DNA of 6,280 nt from Planctomycetota bacterium (lineage in GTDB: Bacteria; Planctomycetota; Phycisphaerae; Sedimentisphaerales; Anaerobacaceae). The notes below the pieces were generated by a model. The model did not search any database. It was given only the letters and a program-made list of their open reading frames with translations, and was not told the origin of the DNA. The first letter of the stretch is position 1. Each line of letters opens with the position of its first letter. Made by a program: the position numbers and the translations under genes. Below, one piece after another: positions 1-5,472 of the stretch. The stretch lies in assembly GCA_020344865.1 (NCBI GenBank), contig CP070830.1, positions 1,363,912 to 1,370,191 of the forward strand, read 5' to 3'.

Positions 1-57
1 GCAGTAAATGTCCGCGGCCCCTAATAATCCACCAAAAAAGATGTCCAGATTATTTCC

Positions 58-86
58 TTGACATCCCCACCCCAGCATGCTAAGTT
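58..86 (+). promoter_or_regulatory. Candidate promoter of the cold-shock gene
   Basis: A perfect TTGACA (58-63) is followed after exactly 17 bases by TAAGTT (81-86). That hexamer is only a 3/6 match to TATAAT, but a TGC triplet directly precedes it (78-80), which is the extended -10 TGn arrangement and can compensate. Transcription would start near 93, giving a leader of roughly 100 nt before the GTG start at 195. Long structured leaders are common for cold-shock genes. The call rests on hexamer spacing only. Confidence 0.5.
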
Positions 87-92
87 TATAGC

Positions 93-182
93 AGTCTTTA
101 AGGACTATTCTTTGGCATCCCTCGGAGAATAGCTCCTAATAAGAAACGAGGGAATTTTAGTAAAGGCCGAAGTTAAGGGCCT
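93..182 (+). promoter_or_regulatory. Structured 5' leader of the cold-shock gene
   Basis: Between the predicted start of transcription and the Shine-Dalgarno lie several short inverted repeats. AGTCTTTAAGGACT (93-106) is a near-perfect palindrome with one G-T pair. ATTCT (107-111) can pair with AGAAT (126-130). GGAG (124-127) can instead pair with CTCC (133-136), and the two options share 126-127, so they exclude each other. AGGCC (164-168) pairs with GGCCT (178-182), closing a 9-base loop that ends right against the ribosome binding site. Temperature-dependent folding is known for some cold-shock leaders; that this leader does so is inference from pairing alone. Confidence 0.35.
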
Positions 183-188
183 AAGGAG
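183..188 (+). promoter_or_regulatory. Shine-Dalgarno of the cold-shock gene
   Basis: AAGGAG lies 6 bases upstream of the GTG at 195-197, ideal spacing. It decides in favour of this GTG as the start, and the reading frame from it begins with the canonical cold-shock N-terminus (MAKGKVKWFN). Confidence 0.85.
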
Positions 189-194
189 AAGATT

Positions 195-398
195 GTGGCA
201 AAAGGTAAAGTAAAATGGTTTAACGAAAGGAAAGGCTACGGTTTTATCAGCCCGGATGAAGGTGGTGAGGATTTATTCATCCACCGCTCCAACGTCGAAA
301 CAAAGGGAGGTGGGCCGTTGCAAGAGGGCCAGGAAGTGGAGTACGAAGTTGGCGAGGGCAGAAAAGGCCCACAGGCGACAAATGTGCGTCCCGCCTGA
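195..398 (+). CDS. Cold-shock domain protein (CspA family)
   Basis: A 67-residue single cold-shock domain (OB fold), the usual length for CspA-type proteins. Family members bind single-stranded RNA and DNA in the cytoplasm, melt RNA secondary structure and aid transcription and translation, sometimes at low temperature and sometimes constitutively. Visible landmarks are the KVKWFN start (residues 5-10), RNP1-like KGYGFI (13-18) with aromatic Y15 and F17, and RNP2-like LFIHRS (27-32) with F28 and H30. R31 takes the place often held by F, Y or Q. The C-terminal strands contain EGQEVEYEV and end in GPQATNV, typical of the family. The start is GTG, supported by AAGGAG 6 bases upstream. It is a monocistronic unit with its own probable promoter and a strong terminator, and it converges on rpoD. 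Whether it is truly cold-induced cannot be read from the sequence, so no specific csp letter is assigned. Confidence 0.95.
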   Translation: MAKGKVKWFNERKGYGFISPDEGGEDLFIHRSNVETKGGGPLQEGQEVEYEVGEGRKGPQATNVRPA

Positions 399-433
399 CC
401 AGGATTGCAGATCACAAGGATGAAAAACCGCAA

Positions 434-462
434 GGTCCCGCCCAAAAGCGGGGCCTTTTTTT
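434..462 (+). terminator. Intrinsic terminator of the cold-shock gene
   Basis: GGTCCCGC (434-441) and GCGGGGCC (448-455) form an 8-bp GC-rich stem with one G-U pair around a 6-base CCAAAA loop, followed by seven T residues (456-462). It sits 36 bases past the TGA stop. On the minus strand the same stem is followed by TTGCGGTTTTTC, an interrupted T tract, so it may also stop some rpoD read-through from the other side. Confidence 0.9.
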
Positions 463-644
463 ATCACCACGCATGGAAACTACCTTTTGCTGCAGTTCGC
501 AAGATACAAAGGAAATGGATGTCCCCAAAGCCTGAAAGGTCGCGGCACAGAACCATCAAGGCAATCTTGCCGCTTTAAACTTCCACCCCACACACAAGCG
601 CATAACAAAAAGTTTATCCCCCGACGGAACGTTCTGTAATCCAC
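463..644. other. Convergent intergenic spacer without a gene
   Basis: This is the space between the csp terminator and the rpoD stop codon. I see no credible coding frame or structured RNA gene. The only pairing of note is GCGGCA (542-547) with TGCCGC (568-573) around a 20-base loop, and inside it GGCA/TGCC (560-563 with 568-571). Neither is followed by a T tract on the minus strand, so neither makes a convincing rpoD terminator. Confidence 0.6.
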
Positions 645-2432
645 CTACACCGTTTTGTGGTCGAGGAATCCTTCGAGCCTGCGGCTTCTTACGGGGTGCT
701 GAAGCTTGCGTATGGCTTTTGCCTCTACCTGCCTGACGCGCTCTCGCGTGACTTTGAAAATCCTGCCGACCTCCTCGAGCGTATAAGTGTAGCCATCACC
801 GATGCCGTAGCGCAGCTTGATAATCTCGCGCTCACGGTATGAAAGCGTCTTCAGGACCGTATCGATTCTCTCCTTGAGCATCTCCTGCGCAGCAGAGGCC
901 ACCGGCGAATCCACATCGTCGTCCTCGATGAAGTCGCCGAAATAACTGTCATCGCTCTCGCCTATGGGCCGGTCGAGACTGATGGGGTGCTTGGATATCT
1001 TCAGGACCCTTCGGGTCTCCTCAATACTCATCTCGGCCTCTTCGGCGATTTCCTCAATACTCGGTTCTCTGCCGAGTCTTTGAAGCAGCACTTTGCTGGC
1101 GGTCCGCAGGCGGCTCATTGTCTCTATCATGTGAACCGGAATTCGAATAGTCCTCGCGTGGTCGGCAATCGCCCGGGTAATCGCCTGACGAATCCACCAC
1201 GTGGCATACGTGCTGAATTTGTACCCTCTGCGGTATTCATATTTATCAACCGCCCTCATCAGTCCGGTATTGCCCTCCTGGATTATATCCAAAAAGCTCA
1301 AGCCGCGGTTTCGATATTTCTTGGCGATTGAAACCACCAACCGCAGGTTCGCACTTGAGAGCATTCGTTTGGCATGCTCGTACTGGTTGAAAACACGCTC
1401 GATGGCCCGCAGCCTTTTATCGAGCTGCTTGGGGGTCTCCATCGCCAATTCCTGCAGCCCGGCCAGCTCCTGTTTCATGGCATCAATGTCGTCCTCTCTT
1501 ATATCCTGGTTAGGCCCGGCACCAATAGTCTCCTCTAACTGGTGCATCTTCCGGCAGATACCGTGCAGCTTGTTTTTCATTGGTTGAATTCTGCTCGTTC
1601 GCAGGCTCAGTTCTTCGAGCAGCGTCGCAACCTTACGTTTGTTCCGGTGCATGCACTTTAGCACCGTCTTGTCGGCACTCTTGCCTCCATTCCCGGAGGA
1701 GTCCTTCAAAAGCTTGTTGAACAAAGATTGGTTCTTTTTTAGCAGGCTGTTCACCGTCTGAATGTTGCCCGGCAGACGCTTCTTTATGACCGACCTGACC
1801 AAGTTCTCGGCCGTGCTTATCTTCATCGTCCTGTCAAAGCTCAACATGCCCTCGTGAACCTGCTGAAGTATATCCACCGCGTTCCGGGCGCAGTAATCGC
1901 TCTCAAGCATCTTTCTTCTAAAGCCCATACGTGCCATCTCTATCTTGCGAGCAAGCGAAATCTCCTGCTCCCTTGTCAGCAGGTCGATCTCGCCCATTTG
2001 TGTCAGATACGTCCGTATCGGGTCGTCGATGCGGCGAGTGACTTCAGCCTCACCGACCAACTGTCTTTCGAGCAGCTCATCTTCCTTGAGCTGTTCCTCC
2101 TTGCTCGGTTCTTCTTCGCCCTCAGCCGCTCCAAATTCCTCTTCTTCGTGCTTCTCCACGTCTGCTTCGTCAAGAAGGTGGATTCCCATCTCGTCAAGAG
2201 TCGCCAATAAGCTGTCGAGGCGCGCCGGGGAGACGATATCATCGGACAGGTCCTCGTTCATCTCTTCGTAGGTGAGATATCCCTTTCTTTTGCCCTTTTC
2301 GGTAATTGCTTTTATTTGGCGCTCAACATCATCCGCCTTGGTGTTCGATGACGCCTGGGCGTCGGCCTGGAGTTTTCGTGTCTCGGTATCCGGCCTATTC
2401 GCTCTTAGACTTTTTCTTGCCACAATCGGCAC
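645..2432 (-). CDS. rpoD: RNA polymerase primary sigma factor (sigma-70, RpoD)
   Basis: Housekeeping sigma factor of 595 residues; it binds core RNA polymerase and recognises -35/-10 promoters. Domains in order: region 1.1 about 36-91 (GYLTYEEMNEDL then MGIHLLDEAD), an acidic linker 92-125, region 1.2 about 136-168 (DDPIRTYLTQMG), a charged non-conserved insert about 170-350, region 2 about 352-440 (NLRLVVSIAKKY, core-binding and -10 recognition, with the aromatic/WW segment YATWWIRQAITRAI), region 3 about 440-510 with the finger-like FGDFIEDDD, and region 4 about 525-590 with the -35-binding helix-turn-helix (TLEEVGRIFKVTRERVRQVE). The insert marks a Gram-negative-type RpoD; group 2 sigmas lack region 1.1. 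The start is uncertain: the GTG at 2432 directly abuts AAGG, whereas the in-frame GTG at 2423 has AAGGGTG six bases upstream, giving 592 residues. It follows dnaG by 115 bp with no terminator between, so co-transcription is likely. Confidence 0.97.
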   Translation of the reverse strand: MPIVARKSLRANRPDTETRKLQADAQASSNTKADDVERQIKAITEKGKRKGYLTYEEMNEDLSDDIVSPARLDSLLATLDEMGIHLLDEADVEKHEEEEFGAAEGEEEPSKEEQLKEDELLERQLVGEAEVTRRIDDPIRTYLTQMGEIDLLTREQEISLARKIEMARMGFRRKMLESDYCARNAVDILQQVHEGMLSFDRTMKISTAENLVRSVIKKRLPGNIQTVNSLLKKNQSLFNKLLKDSSGNGGKSADKTVLKCMHRNKRKVATLLEELSLRTSRIQPMKNKLHGICRKMHQLEETIGAGPNQDIREDDIDAMKQELAGLQELAMETPKQLDKRLRAIERVFNQYEHAKRMLSSANLRLVVSIAKKYRNRGLSFLDIIQEGNTGLMRAVDKYEYRRGYKFSTYATWWIRQAITRAIADHARTIRIPVHMIETMSRLRTASKVLLQRLGREPSIEEIAEEAEMSIEETRRVLKISKHPISLDRPIGESDDSYFGDFIEDDDVDSPVASAAQEMLKERIDTVLKTLSYREREIIKLRYGIGDGYTYTLEEVGRIFKVTRERVRQVEAKAIRKLQHPVRSRRLEGFLDHKTV

Positions 2433-2445
2433 CCTTACATTCTCA

Positions 2446-2474
2446 TAATCAAATCAAATTCTAATCAACTCAAA
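2446..2474. repeat. Tandem 13-bp repeat upstream of rpoD
   Basis: TAATCAAATCAAA (2446-2458) and TAATCAACTCAAA (2462-2474) agree at 12 of 13 bases and are separated by TTC, giving a 16-bp period. The pair lies 14 bases upstream of the rpoD GTG, within the mRNA leader. It could be a chance product of AT-rich sequence, a protein-binding site, or an unstructured translation-enhancing leader. Confidence 0.5.
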
Positions 2475-2537
2475 CTAAAACTCGGATTAACCAGCCATCC
2501 AACACTTTGCGTATGCTCTTATCCTACGGTCACTTAC

Positions 2538-2549
2538 GAACAATTGTTC
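2538..2549. repeat. 12-bp perfect palindrome at the dnaG stop codon
   Basis: GAACAATTGTTC is a perfect 12-bp palindrome that overlaps the dnaG TGA (2548-2550). It has no GC-rich stem or T tract, so it is not a terminator. A dimeric repressor site or chance are both possible. Confidence 0.4.
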
Positions 2550-4350
2550 ACTCTACCATCCCTACGTTACGCGGGTCTCGCCTTGTGGCACTTTCAGAGA
2601 AAGACCTCAGGAAATTTATTTGGTCTTCCGTTGGTTTTACCCGGCTTTTTTTCTTCTGTTCTTCGGCGCTCTTTACCGCCTCCAGGGCCCCGCTCAGTCG
2701 CAATTCGAAATTGCCCTTTTCTTCTCCCGTCTGCGCCAACTGCACGATAACAGAGCCTGCCTCGGTCGATTCCGCTCTGGCCAGTACCTCGGCCAGAGTC
2801 GCTGCGGGTTTTTCGCTCAGTAAGTCGAAAAGTATTTCTGCAATTTCCTTGTATATCGGTACATCAAAGACGTCGCGGCTGATATTCCGCTGTACAGTCT
2901 CAAACAGGCCGGGCTCATTTAGCAGCACTTCCAAAATTTCCCGCTGGGCCGCGGCGAAGAACCCTTGGCCGAGGTCCGCAGTTCGGACTTTCCTGTTTTC
3001 GAGATTATAACTTGCAATTCTCTCGGCCGTCTTGAGTCTCTTGCGCAATTGAGAATTTATCTCCTTGCCGTCCAGACCAATAATCTTCGAGAGTCGATTA
3101 ACAATTAGACCTCTGTCTATGGCCGACAGATTGCCCGCATGGACGGCCGTTGCTATCGTCTGTAAGAATTCCTCCACTGCAGCTTTGTTGTCTACGAGCG
3201 TATCGTCATTTTGGAAAGCCTCTGTTAACCTGTTCCATTTAAACCGGAAGACATCGACGGCCTCATCTACCAATTCCTTGAACCGTTCTTCGCCGTCACT
3301 TAGAATAAAGTCACACGGGTCTTTCCCAGCCGGCACCGAAGCAAGGCTTATATCTATATGCTGGGATAGACAAACCTCAAGCGCCCTGTTGGCCGCTTCG
3401 ATGCCTGCCGTGTCACTGTCAAAGACCAGAACCACTTTCTTTGCATAACGCCGAAGCAGCCGGCCGTGACCGCTTGTAAAACTCGTGCCAAGCGTAGCAA
3501 CCACGTTTCCGCAGCCCTTGCTGTGTGCCATTATGCAGTCGGTGTAACCTTCGACGACAACCGCCAGACCCGTCGAGCCGATATGGTGCCGTGCATGCTC
3601 AAGACCATAGAGGCAATTACTCTTGTCGAACAAAGCTGTTGTGGGTGAATTTATGTACTTCGCGCCCGCCTGGTCAAGGGTGCGCCCGCCGAAACCAATC
3701 ACCCTGCCCGTTACATCGGTAATGGGAAACATCAGCCGATTTACAAACTTGTCGGCGAAGCCGGCGCCTCCCATCTGCGGCACAATAAGTCCGGCCTGTT
3801 CCAGAAGCTTGCTCGGAATACCTTTGCCTTTTGCCGCCTTGAACAAATCATCATTCGAGACGGCGAGACCGAGACGCCATTTTTTTATACTTTCCGGTGA
3901 CATTTGTCTCTCGGCGAGATAGTCTCTGGCGCGTTTACCCTTTTCCTTGTCCGCAAGATTTCTCTCAAAATACGCCGCCGCCCAGGCGTTGACCTTCGCC
4001 AGTTTGCTCGGGTCAACATCCGTCGCCTGGTCTTTGGTCTTGGGAGTTTTGGCGACCTTTAGCTTTATCCCGACGCGTTCGGCCAATCTCTCTATCGCCT
4101 GGGAGAAACTGAGGTTCTCCCGCATCTGAACAAACTTGAATACGTCGCCGCCAGCGCCGCACGCAAAGCACTTAAATATCTGCTTGCCGGGGTTGACGTA
4201 AAGACTTGGCCGATGATCATCGTGGAAGGGGCACAGCCCGACCATCTCCCTGCCTTTCTTCTTCAGGCTCAGGTGCTCGCCGACAACATCAATAATGTCG
4301 TTCGCCTGCTGAACCTGATTAACCACCGACTGGTCAAAGAATCCCGGCAT
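2548..4350 (-). CDS. dnaG: DNA primase DnaG
   Basis: Bacterial replicative primase of 600 residues, normal length; it synthesises RNA primers for Okazaki fragments and leading-strand start, working with the DnaB helicase at the fork. The N-terminal zinc-binding domain (about 1-100) shows the CHC2 ligands C40, H43, C61 and C64 (CPFHDD then CFACGAGGDVF). The RNA-polymerase core follows with FPITD, GGRTLD (221-226) and the basic segment FDKSNCLYGL (241-250). The Toprim fold carries EGYTD (267-271, metal-binding E267) and DSDTAG (311-316, D311 and D313), then GKDPCDFI (342-349). The region from about 440 is the poorly conserved helicase-interaction part and ends in a charged tail. All catalytic motifs are intact. 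The ATG at 4350 gives the standard N-terminus seen in the family; its Shine-Dalgarno is weak (AGAAG seven bases... upstream at moderate distance). rpoD follows downstream, and a good promoter lies about 170 bases upstream. Confidence 0.97.
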   Translation of the reverse strand: MPGFFDQSVVNQVQQANDIIDVVGEHLSLKKKGREMVGLCPFHDDHRPSLYVNPGKQIFKCFACGAGGDVFKFVQMRENLSFSQAIERLAERVGIKLKVAKTPKTKDQATDVDPSKLAKVNAWAAAYFERNLADKEKGKRARDYLAERQMSPESIKKWRLGLAVSNDDLFKAAKGKGIPSKLLEQAGLIVPQMGGAGFADKFVNRLMFPITDVTGRVIGFGGRTLDQAGAKYINSPTTALFDKSNCLYGLEHARHHIGSTGLAVVVEGYTDCIMAHSKGCGNVVATLGTSFTSGHGRLLRRYAKKVVLVFDSDTAGIEAANRALEVCLSQHIDISLASVPAGKDPCDFILSDGEERFKELVDEAVDVFRFKWNRLTEAFQNDDTLVDNKAAVEEFLQTIATAVHAGNLSAIDRGLIVNRLSKIIGLDGKEINSQLRKRLKTAERIASYNLENRKVRTADLGQGFFAAAQREILEVLLNEPGLFETVQRNISRDVFDVPIYKEIAEILFDLLSEKPAATLAEVLARAESTEAGSVIVQLAQTGEEKGNFELRLSGALEAVKSAEEQKKKSRVKPTEDQINFLRSFSESATRRDPRNVGMVE

Positions 4351-4420
4351 ATATGCTTCTGTTAACCCTCAACAAGACCTTGAAATCCAATCATTCTACA
4401 CACGCACAAAATCCCTGAAA

Positions 4421-4480
4421 CCGTCATGCTGCACTCTAAGCATTTTAGCTGGGTGAAATCGCTTTGCCCTCAAAGTACCG
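4421..4480. repeat. Possible degenerate dispersed repeat in the dnaG leader
   Basis: The stretch begins CCGTCATGCTG, continues with AAGCATTTTAGCTGGGTG, and ends with GAAATCGCTTTGCCCTCA. From memory, this order resembles the short palindromic repeats beginning GTCATTCTGAGCG that are scattered between genes in many bacteria, whose translation often contains strings like MLKQVQHDG. The minus-strand translation here includes MLRVQHDG. The copy would be decayed, and the match is by recall only. Confidence 0.3.
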
Positions 4481-4529
4481 AATCGACTGAAACCCGCCTT
4501 CCTAACGGTATAAAGGCTCTGGCTACCTA

Positions 4530-4557
4530 AATATAGGATGATTTGACAAAAAGTCAA
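4530..4557 (-). promoter_or_regulatory. Probable promoter of dnaG-rpoD
   Basis: Reading the minus strand, TTGACT (4557-4552; 5/6 to consensus) is followed after 16 bases by TATATT (4535-4530; 5/6 to consensus). Transcription would start near 4523, giving a leader of about 170 nt before the dnaG ATG. The -35 is embedded in an inverted repeat, TTGAC-TTTTT-GTCAA (4543-4557), that could be an operator. This is the best sigma-70 promoter match I found on the minus strand. Confidence 0.6.
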
Positions 4558-4597
4558 GTGATAAGGCCAAAACCCCATTTTTAATACTGTTAAAGGC

Positions 4598-4621
4598 CAC
4601 TTGTAAGTGTTTTGGACACTT
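4598..4621. repeat. Overlapping inverted repeats downstream of tatD
   Basis: CACTTGTAAGTG (4598-4609) is an inverted repeat of CACTT/AAGTG around GT. It overlaps a second one, AAGTGT (4605-4610) with ACACTT (4616-4621) around a 5-base loop. The two share the AAGTG half, so only one hairpin can form at a time. On the minus strand it is followed by GGCCTTTAAC, too poor in T for a confident tatD terminator. Binding sites upstream of the dnaG promoter are an alternative. Confidence 0.4.
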
Positions 4622-4692
4622 GGTGAGATAGAACTAAACTGACGTGCAAAGCGGTTAAGACCCGCCCGCCGGCAACCCGAACTGTCGTTTTC

Positions 4693-5472
4693 CTACCTGT
4701 CCGTAAGGCCGAAAAAGGCCTCGCTGGTGGCGGTTACGGCCTCTGTGAAATCAGGCAAAGGCACCTTCTTTAAATCAGCCAGGAATCTCGCGGTGTGAAC
4801 CATAAGGGCCGGCTCGTTGACTTTCTGCTTTCGCATCGGCTCGGGCGACATATAGGGACAATCGGTTTCGAGCATCAATCTGTCAAGCGGAACGGCTTCG
4901 GCGGCCTGCTGTTTTATGCGGGCGTTTTTGAACGTCACCACGCCGGTGAATGAAATATAAAAACCACGGTCGAGCAGAATTTTCGCCTGCTCAGCAGAGC
5001 CGCTGAAACAGTGAAAGACTACTTTTTCAACGCCGCCGCCGTGCCGCTCCAAAATATCCAGAGTCTCCTCGAACGCCTTCCTGCAGTGGATAATTACCGG
5101 CAGACCCAACTCGGCCGCGACTTCCAGGTGTTCAGCAAACACCCTTACCTGGTCTCGCCTTTTTGAGAAGTCGTAGTGATAATCCAGCCCTGTTTCGCCT
5201 ATCGCAACAACTCGTTCATTTTCTGCCAGCTTTTTCAGTTCTTCGATTGTCTCGGCCGTTACAGTCTTTGCATCGTGCGGATGAATCCCTATGGCCGCGT
5301 ACATCTTATCGAATCTGCCAGCCAGCTCGATTGCCTTTCGGTTCTCTTCGCTGTCGGTGCCTACGGTTATCCAGCTTGTGACACCCGCGGCTATGCTCCG
5401 CTGCAAAACCTGCTCAATATCACGCGCCAGGTCATCAAAGGTCAGGTGACAGTGCGTGTCAATCAGTCCCAT
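4693..5472 (-). CDS. TatD-family metal-dependent hydrolase / DNase
   Basis: A TIM-barrel amidohydrolase-superfamily protein of 259 residues, the standard TatD length. Characterised members are Mg-dependent 3'-5' exonucleases acting on DNA or RNA in the cytoplasm. All expected metal ligands are present: H7 and H9 in DTHCHL, E93 in GETGLDYHYD, H129 in VIIHC, H154 in VFHCFSGS, and D204 in LETDCPYMSPEP. GIHPHD (62-67) and the closing RKQKVNEP also fit the family. The ATG at 5472 is chosen because the protein then begins MGLIDTHCHL, the usual TatD start; the frame stays open to a TTG at 5508, which would add 12 unrelated residues. The gene starts inside the last codons of the preceding retropepsin-like gene (14-bp overlap), and no strong Shine-Dalgarno is visible, so translational coupling is likely. 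Paralogues (YcfH, YjjV) are hard to tell apart, so I give no symbol. Confidence 0.95.
   Translation of the reverse strand: MGLIDTHCHLTFDDLARDIEQVLQRSIAAGVTSWITVGTDSEENRKAIELAGRFDKMYAAIGIHPHDAKTVTAETIEELKKLAENERVVAIGETGLDYHYDFSKRRDQVRVFAEHLEVAAELGLPVIIHCRKAFEETLDILERHGGGVEKVVFHCFSGSAEQAKILLDRGFYISFTGVVTFKNARIKQQAAEAVPLDRLMLETDCPYMSPEPMRKQKVNEPALMVHTARFLADLKKVPLPDFTEAVTATSEAFFGLTDR

Larger units (their letters stand above)
4351..4692. other. 342-bp gap between tatD and dnaG with regulatory sequence
   Basis: No credible gene lies here. The gap contains the probable dnaG promoter (4530-4557, minus strand), an inverted repeat overlapping its -35, a cluster of CACTTG/CAAGTG sites (4555-4622), and a segment resembling a degenerate dispersed repeat (4421-4480). 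No strong tatD terminator is visible. The nearest is a 4-bp stem GCGG/CCGC (4651-4654 with 4662-4665) followed on the minus strand by only TTTG. Confidence 0.6.

Noticed and set aside
542..573. GCGGCA/TGCCGC inverted repeat as rpoD terminator
   Set aside because: The loop is 20 bases and no T tract follows on the minus strand.
987..1331. 114-codon plus-strand open frame opposite rpoD
   Set aside because: It lies wholly antisense to conserved RpoD regions 2-3, whose coding frame explains the sequence.
1945..2271. 108-codon serine-rich plus-strand open frame opposite rpoD
   Set aside because: The serine-rich composition is the antisense image of the acidic, Glu-rich linker of RpoD.
2507..3010. 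167-codon plus-strand open frame opposite dnaG
   Set aside because: It is antisense to the C-terminal part of DnaG, low in recognisable motifs, and has no ribosome binding site.
4396..4578. 60-codon open frame on the minus strand between tatD and dnaG
   Set aside because: It runs through the predicted dnaG promoter and the possible dispersed repeat, has no Shine-Dalgarno and no recognisable domain; the composition looks non-coding.
4651..4665. GCGG/CCGC hairpin as tatD terminator
   Set aside because: The stem is only 4 bp and just TTTG follows on the minus strand.
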